Shown in pieces: positions 17,263-27,131 of a stretch of DNA of 64,000 bases. Below the pieces are notes generated by a model. The model was not told where the DNA came from, searched no databases, and saw nothing but the letters and a program-made list of their open reading frames with translations. The position numbers and the translations under genes were made by a program. The stretch's first letter is position 1, and the number at the start of each line of letters is the position of its first letter. The stretch is from Nansenia antarctica (Eukaryota; Chordata; Actinopteri; Argentiniformes; Microstomatidae): contig CAXDII010000264.1 of the NCBI GenBank assembly GCA_963989245.1, positions 62,001 to 126,000 of the forward strand. Direction: 5' to 3'.

Positions 17263-20200
17263 ATGGTCGTCGTTGCATGCTCTGTCCCTGGCTGCGCTTT
17301 CGGAACTGAAAACGTGTCCGAAGCACTCGCCATTGCCCTGTTGACGAATCATGGATTTGCCCATCAACGCACATCGCCTGTCACAGCCGCGCCGACCCCC
17401 TGAGGCCCGAAACTGGATCGGCCTAAAGTCGACGTAGGCGTATCGATTGAGGAATGGAACGTGTTCATCCGTCGTTGGGACGTCTTCTGCACTGGCTCAG
17501 GCATAGGAGCCGCCGAGGCCCCTTTCCAGTTGTTTCAGTGCGCTGGGCCTGAACTTGGTGACAGCCTGTTGAAAGTCAACCCCAACGCCGCCTCCGAACC
17601 TTTGCCACACCTAATTGCCGCCTTACGTTCACTAGCAGTCATCCCAGTCGCCACATGTGTCCTGCGCACCGAGCTGCTCCAGCTACGCCAGGAGCGTGAT
17701 GAGACATTCCGCGCCTTCACTGCCAGAGTACGGGGGAAAGCGGAGACATGCGCCTATGTTACAGTATGTGGGTGTGGCGAGGATGTGGACTATACCGACC
17801 ACATCATCCGCGACGTTCTAGTCAATGGCATCTCTGATTCGGACATTCGCCGAGAGGTACTAGGGACGCCAGACATCCTTAAAATGCCAGTGAATGACGT
17901 GGTTGCACTCGTAGAAAATAAAGAGATGGCCCGCAACGCTCTCCCGTCATCCGCCCTTTCGGCCATGTCGTCATTCCAGCGCTTAAAAAAGAGTCCACAG
18001 GCAAGCCCCACCACGACCCCAGGCCCAGCGGACGTGGCTAAACGAGCCCCGTGCCCTGAGTGTAAGAGAACCTTTAATGTCTTCACAGAGGGATCCCGCG
18101 GATGGAATACCAAGCCCCACCAGCTTTGTATCGACTGTTATAGGGCCCGCCGACGCAAGGGGCGACCGCAGCCATCTGCCAGCAGTCAACAGGCCGCCGT
18201 GGAGTCAGAACCGATCTCCCAGATCTCGTCGGTTCAGTCTGATGCCCGCCCTGGCCAACGTCGTGGGAGTCACCACCAACGCCACGCCCCCACGCCCATC
18301 AGACTTGAGCACCACATTTTCTCCAAGGGCGAATGGAGAAGGGCCAGGCTGAGAGACCATCCCCGAGCGCTGATCACTATCTCGGTTGACATGCCTGTCG
18401 GACCGAGTGCAGGCACCGGCGACCGTGGCTCGGTCAACGGGGCGAGGGTATCCGCCATCGCGGACACTGGTGCACAGTCGGACCTTTGGTCCCTAGAGGA
18501 GTTCATTGCCTGCGGATTCTCACGTGACGACCTGCGTCCCGTCCATCTCAGCATGTCGGCCGCCAACCGCTCCCCCATAGCTGTCGAAGGCGCATTCTTC
18601 GCTAGACTCTCGACAGCCTCCAGCAGCGGTGGAGTGGCGTCCTGCCGCTCCATGGTGTACGTGAGCAGCTCAGTCCGGGCCATGTACCTATCCTACGAGT
18701 CGCTGCTCAACCTCGGCCTCTTGTCTATGGACTTCCCATCAGGTGACATCGTAGGGGGGCCCAACGACGAGCGTGGGTCTTACACGCCAAACCAGCCCCT
18801 GTCCGTCAATGCTACGAGGTCCACCAACGGCGGCTGCGGCGACCCGAGTAACCCCCACAGCGCCCAGTGCTCATGTCCCCAGCGTACGGTCCCTCCGGAA
18901 CGCCCTACAGCGCTACCCTTCCCTGTCACACCAGAGAACAACAGCCGGATGAAGGATTGGCTATTCGGGAGATACGCCTCATCCACATTCAACACTTGCC
19001 CTCATCGGGCGCTGCCGTGCATGGAAGGGCCACCCATTGAAATGCATATGGACCCCGCAGCCACGCCGAGAGCATGCCACACCGCGGCCGTTGTGCCTCT
19101 ACACTGGCAGCAGAGAGTCCACGATGACCTTCTCCGGGATGAGGCCCTCGGTGTCATTGAACGTGTGCCATACGGCGAACCAGTGACATGGTGCCATCGT
19201 ATGGTGGTCACTCGGAAGCACAATGGCTCCCCCCGCAGGACCGTGGACCTCTCACCTCTCAACAAGTTCTGCCTACGTGAGACTTTCGCCACCGAGTCCC
19301 CATTCCACCTCGCACGTCGTATCCCAAAGGACACCTGGAAGACTGTCACGGACGCCTGGAATGGCTACCACAGTGTGCCCCTGCGTGAATCGGATCGTCA
19401 CCTGACCACATTCATCACGCCCTTTGGCCGCTGGCGTTACACCAGGGCGCCACAAGGTTTCCTATCGTCGGGGGATGGCTACAACCGCCGTTTCGATGCG
19501 GTCCTCTCGGACTATGAGCGTAAGGAACGTTGTGTGGATGACACCATCCACTATGACACCGACCTGGAGCAGCACTGGTGGAGGACCATCGACTTCCTTA
19601 CTCGTGTCGGCCGGGCAGGCATCGTGTTGAACCCGGACAAGTTCCAGTTTGCGGAGAGGGACGTCGAGTTCGCTAGCTTCAGGGTGTCGGACACTACTAT
19701 CGAGCCACTCCCCAAGTACTTGGACGCTATCCGAGACTTCCCCACCCCGGACTCCACGACGGATGTCAGGAGCTGGTTCGGCCTTGTCAACCAGGTGTCG
19801 AACTATGCCCAGCTGCGCGACACGATGGCTCCATTTAAGCCATTCCTCAGCCCACGCTGTCAATTCTCATGGTCACCCGAACTGGAGGAAGCCTTCCAAA
19901 CGTCCAAAAGTGCTATTGTCGGGGCTATCCGTGAGGGCGTGGAGATCTACGACATGCAGAAGCGCACCTGCCTCCGCCCTGACTGGTCCAAGCGCGGTAT
20001 TGGTTACTTCCTGCTCCAACAACATTGTAGCTGCGCCTCGGGCATACCAGACTGCTGCCCGGGAGGATGGAGGATCACCCTCGCTGGTTCACGCTTCCTG
20101 TCCCCGGCCGAACAGCGCTATGCGGCCATCGAAGGAGAGGCCCTAGCCGTGGCCTGGGGTCTGGAGCAAGCACGGTACTTCACGCAGGGGAGCGACAACC

Positions 20201-22014
20201 TCGTCGTAGTTACAGACCATAAGCCCCTGGTGAAGATCTTTGGCGACCGTACGCTAGATGAGATAACGAACTCACGCCTGTTTAGACTCAAGCAGCGTAC
20301 CCTCCCATGGCGCTTCGACATTGTGCACCTGCCTGGAAAGAGCAACTATGCCGCTGACGCAACCTCAAGACATCCGTCTCCATCAGGCTCAGCGAACGGC
20401 CTCTCACTGGGATTGCCGGGCGTGCCTGACGCCGTGGAGTCAGCACTTATGGCTTCCATCCGCGCCGATGCACAAGAGCTCGGAGCCGTCTCTTGGACCG
20501 TCCTTGCACGAGAAACAGCAAGTGATGCATGCCTCAGCCACCTTCTGCACCTGATCGAACATGGGGACAGGGTTGATATGAACGACCCAGCCCTGGCGAG
20601 TCTATTACCAGTCTGTGAGTCCATTTACGCACAGGACGGCGTCCTGCTATATCATGACCGCGTCGTGGTCCCTCCATCCCTCCGCGACAGCGTCCTTCGA
20701 CACCTCCATGCCGCCCACCAAGGGATCTCGGCGATGGGGCAACAGGCCCGTGCCATAGTCTACTGGCCAGGGATGTCAGAGGACATCCGAGCCGCCAGGT
20801 ACGGATGTGCGGACTGTAACCGGAACGCTCCGTCACAAGCAGCCACGCCCCCCCTGCCATCCTCGCCACCGTCCACCCCATTCGAGGCGGTGTTTGCTGA
20901 CTTCTTTGACTATGGAGGTCGTCACTTCCTGGTTATCGGAGATCGACTATCGGGCTGGGTGGAGGTCCTATGCTCCACAGCAGGCACTGATATGGGAGGC
21001 TCAGCTGGGCTGGTTCGCCACCTCCGTGCGTTCTTTGGCTCCTTTGGCGTGCCGGAGGAACTTTCGAGCGACGGTGGTCCGGAGTTCACAGCAGGCCAGA
21101 CACAGGACTTCCTCCGTTTGTGGGGCGTCAAACACCGTGTGTCCTCTGTTGCTTTCCCACAGTCAAACGGAAGAGCGGAAGTTGCAGTGAAGTCTGCGAA
21201 GCGCCTCCTGATGTCCAACACTGGCCCGACTGGCAGTCTCGATCATGACCGCTTTCTGCGTGCCATGATACAGTTACGCAACACGCCTGACCCCGACTGC
21301 AACCTCTCACCGGCGCAGATTATCTTCGGTCACCCCCTTCGAGGTTCGCTTTCCTTCGTCAACAGGCTTGAGAAGTTCTCGAACCCACATATCCGACCGC
21401 TCTGGCGCCAAGCATGGGCGGCAAAGGAGGATGCCCTTCGGACCCGGATGTCCCGTACCACTGAGTCCCTGCAGGCTCACTCGAAGCCACTCCGCCCATT
21501 GGCACTTGGTGAGAGGGTGTTCCTCCAGAACCAGCAGGGCCCTAGCCCTAACAAGTGGGACAGGTCAGGGGTGGTGGTGGAGTCACGTGATCACGATCAG
21601 TATCGGGTTAAGGTTGATGGGTCTGGACGCCTGACTTTACGCAACCGGCGGTTCCTCCGTGGCTACACCCCCTATGCTCCTCACCAGCCAGCTGCTATGT
21701 CCCCTCCACCTGCGCCCTTGGTACACCGCTCCCTACCTGTCCAACCGTGCCTGGTGGTGCCCCAGGGGATCGTCCAGCAGCTGGCGGATGGACCCTGTGG
21801 CGCGGCCCTGGGTCCCTCCTTGCCGGCGTCTGCTGGTGAGGCGGCCCCTGGCCTCGGGTCCCAGGGCGACCCTGTACCCACTGATGCCACCCCGAACGCT
21901 TCGCTTCTAGTGTCGCAATCGCCACTGTCGCTGCCCCGTCCTACGAGGCCTCGCCGTACAAGGGAGCCACCCAAGCACTACGAGCCCGAAACAGGCCGTT
22001 GGACGCGGGACTGA
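17263..22014 (+). pseudogene. gag-pol: Gypsy Gag-Pol polyprotein, one in-frame stop
   Basis: One frame from ATG 17263 to TGA 22014, broken only by TGA at 17401-17403 (codon 47). Numbering from 17263: the start has a C...C...H...H pattern (CSVPGCAFG ... NHGFAH) and is followed by gag sequence and a Cys-rich segment (CPECKRTF ... CIDCYRARRRKG). Protease ADTGAQSDLW has D401. RT contains VDLSPLN and CVDDTIHYD (D759/D760; Cys replaces the usual Tyr). RNase H shows RPDWSKRGIGYF, EGEALAVAW and TDHKPL. Integrase has a zinc domain (HAAHQG ... CADC) and core ADFFDY, SSDGGPEF, GRAEVAVK. The C terminus is Pro-rich, without a chromodomain. All enzymes look complete. Initiation at a later Met (17461) would avoid the stop but lose the N-terminal gag. 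Confidence 0.88.
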
Positions 22015-22048
22015 GTCCGGTTACCTATTTCAGTTTATAGCTTTCCGG

Positions 22049-22059
22049 ACTGGGGGGGA
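22049..22059 (+). other. Polypurine tract of the second Gypsy element
   Basis: ACTGGGGGGGA directly before the 3' LTR. Confidence 0.8.
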
Positions 22060-22363
22060 TGAAGGGTATACCGCCTGTCCACTAGGTGGCAGTATCTCGT
22101 TTGCTATGCTGTCCGGCTCAGTCAGGAGTCGGCCATGTTATTATTTGTTTAGTGTCAGACGTTCATGTTACGGTGGCCGTCTATTGAGCTGTCCACCTAT
22201 TCCTGTAAGTTGGTTATTCGAATGTTTCTGGTTAAGTTATATATATTACATTTACCCTGCTTATACTTTATCTCAATTCATGCTTCTATTGTTTGTATAT
22301 TTGCAGGGCGTTTTCATCTTTGTCATTAAACACTTCATTGACATTGAGGAGCGTATTTCTTCA
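22060..22363 (+). repeat. 3' LTR of the second Gypsy element
   Basis: 304 bp, one base different from 16941-17244, followed by the TTAAA target duplication at 22364-22368. Confidence 0.95.
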
Positions 22364-22368
22364 TTAAA

Positions 22369-23192
22369 CACACTCGATCTGTTTGTGTACAACATGCTTT
22401 AAACGATGGGGAGAGAAAGTTTGGGGCATACCACGTTGACGGCTATTATGAGAAAGACGGGGGTAAAGTGGCTTTGGAATTTAACGGTTGTTTTCACCAT
22501 GGACACAATTGTAAACATGATCCAAATCATTTAAACCCTCTCCTTCAAAAGACATATGGAGAATTGAGAGCAGAGGCCGATGTGAGAGCCGAGACACTTG
22601 AGAGGGTTCATGGGCTGACTGTCGAAATCATGTGGTAATGCCAATGGCAGAGGGCTAAACGCCATGATCAGCAAGTTATTAATTTCATGTCAACATACAC
22701 ACACACAGAGCGATTGAAACCTAGGGACGCACTCTACGGGGGCCGTACTAATGCCTATAAACTCTGCCACAAGGCTAGTGTTGATGAGAAGATACAATAT
22801 CTAGACTTCACATCGTTATACCCCTTCTGCCAAGCTCGTAAGTCTTACCCAGTGGGTCACCCCCAAATCATCTTCAACGATTTTGAGCCCCTGGAGAATT
22901 ATTACGGTTTAATCAAGGCTACTGTATTACCCCCCAGAGGGCTGCTCCACCCTGTTCTACCCTATAGATGCGGAGGTAAACTAATGTTTCCCTTGTGCTG
23001 CAGCTGTGCAGAGAGCGAGAATCAGTCAGGGTTGTGTACCCATACAGATGACGAGAGAGCCATTTCAGGTACCTGGGTTAGTATCGAATTGTTAAAATCT
23101 ATAGAGCTTGGTTACATAGTCACCAGGGTAGACGAAGTATGGCATTTTGCTCAAAAGAGTGATGACTTGTTTGCAGGATATGTAAAAAAAAA
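22369..23192 (+). pseudogene. polB: Family B DNA polymerase, third segment (start of palm, motif A)
   Basis: The polymerase frame resumes in phase after the TTAAA duplication. It reads GYYEKDGGKVALEFNGCFHH, then one in-frame TAA at 22636-22638, then GGRTNAYK and the catalytic motif A YLDFTSLYP, whose Asp binds metal. A Cys-rich stretch follows (CCSCAESENQSGLC). The frame is lost at a run of nine A (23184-23192), after which the protein continues in the next frame. Both lesions lie in an otherwise well preserved sequence. Confidence 0.88.
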
Positions 23193-24058
23193 TCTTGCAA
23201 TATAAGCAGGAAGCCAGTGGTTACCCTGAACATGTTGTGTCTGATGTCGACAAGCAAACCTATGTGGATAATTATTACGCCAAGGAAGGGATAAGACTCG
23301 ATCCTACCAAAATAGTTTTAAATCAGGCCAGACGATCTATCAACAAACTACTCCTAAACAGCTTGTGGGGTAGATTCTCCATGAGAGAGAATCTCCCCAA
23401 CACTGAATTGTTGAAGGATCCTGAAGATTTTGCTAGATACATATTTTCAGCCGATGTGGACTTGAAATACTTTGCATTCATATCTGACACAGTTGCATTG
23501 GTCCAGTGGGCTCATGCTGACGGGGCTTTATGGAATACAAAGGATATCAATGTCTTTCTAGGAGCTTTCACAACTGCACATGCCAGGCTCGAGTTGTATG
23601 ATCTGATGTATAAACTGGATGACAGACTTTTGTACAGTGACACGGATTCGGTGATCTTTGTAACAAAGCCAGGTGATTGGGTCCCTCCACTAGGCCCATA
23701 CTTGGGGGATTTAACTGACGAGATAGGGGGCGGCGACCATATTGTGGAGTTTTGTTCAGGGGGGCCTAAAACATATGGTTATCGAACTTTAAAGGGTGTT
23801 ACATGCATGAAAGCTAAAGGTATTACCCTGAACGCTGAGAATTCTAAAGTTGTTAAACTAGACACTCTGGTGGAGCTAGTTGATCATTTCGTAGCCGACA
23901 GGAACAGCACAAGTCATGTGTTGACCTGCACTGAAAATATTGTACGTGTTAAGAAATCTCTCACATTGAAGAACACAACCGTTGTCAAGAGGTTTAGAAT
24001 AGTCTACAACAAAAGGGTTTTAATGCAAGACTACACAACCTTACCGTATGGTTTTTGA
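23193..24058 (+). pseudogene. polB: Family B DNA polymerase, C-terminal segment (motifs B and C)
   Basis: The +1-shifted continuation carries motif B (ARRSINKLLLNSLWGRF) and the metal-binding motif C YSDTDSV, both in the form found in protein-primed polymerases. It ends at TGA 24056-24058, three bases before the ATPase ATG. Together with the upstream pieces the gene is roughly 1,430 codons, long for the family because of its extended N-terminal region. Confidence 0.9.
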
Positions 24059-24061
24059 ATC

Positions 24062-24736
24062 ATGGCCAATTTTGGCAAAAGTGATTTTGATTTTAGACTA
24101 CAGCATCCGTTCAGCTTGCTGTTGTCGGGCCCTTCTAACTCGGGTAAAACCTAGTTTGTTAAGGAGCTGTTAACTAATGCAGAGCTTTTACTCTCGCATC
24201 ACATTGAAAATATTGTATACATATATGCTTGCTGGCAACCGTTATATGATGATTTATTAAAGATTAGGGATATCAATTTTGTCGAGGGGATTCCCGAAAG
24301 ACTAGACAATGATGAAATCCTTCCGGTGTCCAAGAATAATTTGTTAATCATTGACGACGTCATGAATGACGCCAGTAATAGCCTCGAAGTTGAGAAGGTT
24401 TTTACCCAGTATGTTCACCATAGAAATCTCAGTGTTTTATATCTAGTACAGAATTTGTTTTTCCAAGGTAAAACCAGTAGGACAATTAGCTTGAACACAA
24501 ACTATTTAGTGTTGTTTAAAAACCCCCGTGATAATAATCAAATCTCTGTATTGGCTAGACAAATGTATCCTGGTAATACTAAATATTTTATGGATTCATT
24601 TAAAGATGCTACAGAAGCCCCTTATGGGTATTTGTTGGTTGATTATAAAGCTAAAACGCCAGAGGCCTATCGTCTCAGAACAGCGTTATGCTCCCCTTAT
24701 CAGGTTGTGTACAAACAGAGGAAGACGAGTGGCTGA
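24062..24736 (+). pseudogene. Packaging-type ATPase (FtsK/A32-like) with a stop after Walker A
   Basis: ATG at 24062, 3 bases after the polymerase stop; 224 codons to TGA. Walker A GPSNSGKT is at residues 23-30 and is followed at once by TAG (24152-24154, codon 31). Walker B is LLIIDDVM at about residues 97-104, followed by a conserved-looking C-terminal half (YLVQNLFFQG, RQMYPGN, APYGYLLVDY). This arrangement is typical of the DNA-packaging ATPases of Polintons/adintoviruses. Tight spacing suggests co-expression with the polymerase. The rest of the gene is free of lesions, so inactivation looks recent, or the stop could be a sequence error. Confidence 0.8.
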
Positions 24737-24883
24737 AATGTCTGAATTCTGAATCCAGAATCTCATAGAGACTTGTTGTGGCATGATTGGGTCTAGATTT
24801 GTTATTTTAATTTCTTTTATTTACTTGTTTTTTGTTTTAACATTTTTAACCCTTGTTAACATTGTGAATGTATTTCTGCTACA

Positions 24884-25056
24884 GCCAATTTGTATACAAT
24901 GTTTGTATTTTTTTTTTTTTATTGTGAATGACTGTGAATGACTATGTTATTGTTTGACTAAAACCCCTTGCGCCAATTTGTATACAATGTTTGTATTTTT
25001 TATTTTTATTGTGAATGACTGTGAATGACTATGTTATTGTTTGACTAAAACCCCCT
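24884..25056 (+). repeat. 88-bp tandem duplication downstream of the ATPase
   Basis: Two adjacent copies start at GCCAATTTGTATACAATG (24884 and 24972) and differ mainly in a T-run. Each contains GTGAATGACT twice. The surrounding 24737-25272 holds no ORF worth calling. Confidence 0.9.
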
Positions 25057-25066
25057 TGCTTGACTA

Positions 25067-25072
25067 AATAAA
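25067..25072 (+). terminator. Polyadenylation signal for the polymerase-ATPase unit
   Basis: AATAAA in AT-rich sequence about 330 bases after the ATPase stop and about 200 before the right terminal repeat. Confidence 0.5.
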
Positions 25073-25183
25073 AATGATTGTAATGATACATGAACTCTGA
25101 TAATTTATTTGACCAACATTTTATTGACTTGCACAATCTTACACAATTGTCTGAACATGTTGAACACAACTAAACACATTATG

Positions 25184-25220
25184 AACACACACACACACAC
25201 ACGGTTGCAACTTTTTCACA
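25184..25220. repeat. (AC)n tract and right copy of the 24-bp internal inverted repeat
   Basis: An AC run followed by ACGGTTGCAACTTTTTCACA. Bases 25197-25220 are the exact reverse complement of 2441-2464. Confidence 0.75.
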
Positions 25221-25350
25221 AAACGTGTTACCATTGTGTCATTTTTAAACAGATTAGAAGAATATTTAGATAATCAATCTAATAATTTATGTGGTATATG
25301 ATAGTATGATTGACGGTATTAGGCAGCGGGTTCCTGAAAAGTGTCTCCTG

Positions 25351-25480
25351 AGACACCTGGGACGGCTGGGACAGCTGGGACAGCTGGGACAGCTGGAACA
25401 GCTGGGACACCTGGTGTCTCAGTGTCTCAGGTGTCCCAGCTGTTCCAGCTGTCCCAGCTGTCTCAGCTGTCTCAGATGTC
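25351..25480. repeat. Palindromic CAGCTGGGA minisatellite in the right TIR
   Basis: Degenerate 9-10 bp units (GGGACAGCT and kin) run in one orientation and then in the other. The centre is a perfect 28-bp inverted repeat (25386-25413 and 25428-25455) around a 14-base loop, with further imperfect pairing outside. The left terminal repeat has only a few bases at this place. Confidence 0.9.
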
Positions 25481-25617
25481 GCTCATTGAGTGAGGTAGGA
25501 TAAGGATTTATTTTCGTGCGTAAAATGATACAGTTCTGTTTTTGACTTGACAATCGGTTGACAACCGTGCTGATATGAGGTGTTGAGGTGAATTCCGAGT
25601 AGCCTACTCACAGTGGG

Positions 25618-25644
25618 CTTATAATACCTGCCCTGTATTATAAG
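25618..25644. other. Perfect hairpin in right TIR
   Basis: Counterpart of 445-471: a 10-bp perfect stem with a 7-base loop. Confidence 0.7.
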
Positions 25645-26102
25645 TTCACCAACAAATCAAATCAAAACCCGTTCGCCAGCACTCGGCTGTGCGTCCAAGC
25701 ATTTGGGATACCGTTAGTGCGTTCTCAAAAAGACGCGATGATGAAACAATCTCAATGCTCTGCCAAGCAACATCTACAACCCTGAAATGTTTAGTTTTCA
25801 GGGTTAACAAGTTTCAAATACTCATGTTGTCTTACATTTTCCCCCGATGTCTATGTATGACACATCATTTGAAAGCTTACAATCTGGAAATAACGCGATT
25901 ACTTTGATTCATTTGATTCATTCATTGTGGTTCTCTTGTAGTCAAGAGTGTTTCAACAGAATTTCTAATTATAATTGTTGCGATAAAGCCAATTGTTGTC
26001 ATTACTACAATTTACAGTCTATTTCTATAAGCATGTTAATAACATTGTGAATGTTGGCGATAGCTGAAAAAGTAATATGCCAGGGATGGGGTAGTCACTA
26101 CT

Positions 26103-26776
26103 ATTGGCCGCTACTATTGTTATAACTTGGCATAAATTGGGTGTCCAAGAGGTCCGTTAAAGCCAACTGATGTTCTAACAGGTCTATCTGTAATTTACAA
26201 TGTCAATTTTGGGATGCAGGGTATTTTGGGATGCAGCTGGTTGGAAGGTATCACATTCAGGTTGATCAAACCTGGCATTCTAGATGTGTTTTTGCGGGGG
26301 TGTCCTTTTGGCAAAGTTTGAAAGTTTGAAAGTTTCGATGTCGACGCAAACTCTAGGACCATTCTGGTAACCAAGATTGTCAGAGACCAAGATTGTCTCT
26401 TGCTGTCAGAATGACGCTTCAGAGAGAGAGAGGGGTTGGGAGTAGCAGAGAGGCGTGAAAAAGCAACTCGATGTGTCTGTCTAACAACAGAGGCTGTCTG
26501 AACGCATATCTGACTGCTGATACGAAACCCACGTTCACTCTCTTAAGAGTTAGAGTTAGAGTCAGATAGATATACATAGATGTACTATGTACATACTTTT
26601 TTTAGGGAGACAGTATGACATCCCCTGGCCACATGAAAGCCCGAAAGGACATGATAATGTGAGTATTATATGTTATTATATATTGTATCGACCGGAGAGA
26701 GAGTTCGCTCCCACTGGGCATCTTTTCCTCTAATTTCATTTCTAACCCTAAGTCTCTTTCTAACAACAATATTCGT
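26103..26776. other. Unique flank between element and relic
   Basis: No ORF over 60 codons and no recognised element. It contains GAAAGTTT repeated three times near 26318-26340, a partial repeat of TTTTGGGATGCAG at about 26206 and 26226, and a short GATGTACTATGTACATAC palindrome near 26580. Confidence 0.5.
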
Positions 26777-26862
26777 TATTTAAACACAGCTAGACATCTA
26801 CATTTCACCCCTAGTCATTTGGGGCATCCCCCTTCCTAATTAAGGGTTAGGGTTAGGGTAAC

Positions 26863-26923
<61 letters not shown>

Positions 26924-27086
26924 CAACTAACACCTGAGTCTACTATCGTTTTGGCCCCCCTTCCTAAACACCTGCGTGTTCTGAGCAAATGACGAGGGTT
27001 AATAAAACCACAACGCGGGGGGTAAATAAACCCCCCCTTCTGTAAAAGAGCCCATGTTTTATGACCCCCCCCCCCTCATAAAAAAG
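26777..27086 (-). repeat. Inverted, diverged copy of the Polinton left subterminal region
   Basis: The reverse complement aligns in order with 800-1010: TTATGAGGG, GGTCATAAAACAT, CTCTTTTACAG, GCGTTGTGGTTTTATT, AGGAAGGGG/AGGAAAGGGG, CCAAATGACTAG, GAAATGTA and TTTAAATA. It is broken by a (GT)n/TTAGGG insertion. It lies outside the right terminal repeat in opposite orientation, so it belongs to a second, older, related element or rearranged copy. Confidence 0.7.
26843..26922. repeat. Telomere-like TTAGGG run followed by (GT)n
   Basis: AGGGTTAGGGTTAGGG (26843-26858) followed by about 55 bases of (TG)n. The run is too short to be a telomere. Confidence 0.8.
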
Positions 27087-27131
27087 AACAAAGGAAATCG
27101 GGATCAAAGAAAAGTGCCCCATACTCACTAC
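27087..27131. other. Junction between flank and satellite
   Basis: Short unique stretch. Satellite homology begins at GCTGTTTTCAGTC, about 27132, part-way through a monomer. Confidence 0.6.

Larger units (their letters stand above)
16941..22363 (+). mobile_element. Ty3/Gypsy retrotransposon, nearly intact and young
   Basis: 304-bp LTRs at 16941-17244 and 22060-22363 differ at one base (GAGAAGCG/GAGGAGCG). The element is flanked by a perfect TTAAA target duplication and carries one long gag-pol frame and a polypurine tract. It is clearly richer in G+C than the AT-rich Polinton around it, consistent with a separate recent arrival. Domain order protease-RT-RNase H-integrase places it in Ty3/Gypsy; no chromodomain is seen. 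Confidence 0.95.
1..26102 (+). mobile_element. Polinton/Maverick-like DNA element, degraded, carrying three nested LTR elements
   Basis: The first bases of the window are the reverse complement of sequence ending near 26089, giving inverted repeats of about 700-820 bp at the two ends. Between them lie a protein-primed family B DNA polymerase and a packaging-type ATPase, the gene pair typical of Polintons/Mavericks and adintoviruses. The right tip reads ...GTAGTCACTACT. Its complement begins AGTAGTGACTAC, fitting the AG...CT ends known for Polintons, so the right end is placed at 26102 and the left tip about 13 bases before the window. The 6-bp target duplication therefore cannot be checked. 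Without inserts the element is about 9.2 kb, short for this group, and lacks visible integrase, capsid and protease genes. The gene content is certain from motifs; the family placement is inferred. Confidence 0.8.
25273..26102. repeat. Right terminal inverted repeat of the Polinton-like element
   Basis: Inverted counterpart of the left repeat, longer by about 115 bp because of the minisatellite at 25351-25480. The last 13 bases (26090-26102) extend past the left window edge and are assigned by the AG...CT end rule. Confidence 0.88.

Noticed and set aside
17535..21974. Many ORFs of 60-165 codons antisense or out of frame to the second Gypsy gag-pol
   Set aside because: Shadows of a GC-rich coding region; no domains.
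25291..25503. 70-codon ORF rich in Leu/Gly then Cys/Ser
   Set aside because: It is a translation of the CAGCTGGGA palindromic minisatellite.
26843..26858. True telomere or telomere-healing site
   Set aside because: Fewer than three TTAGGG units, surrounded by unique sequence on both sides.
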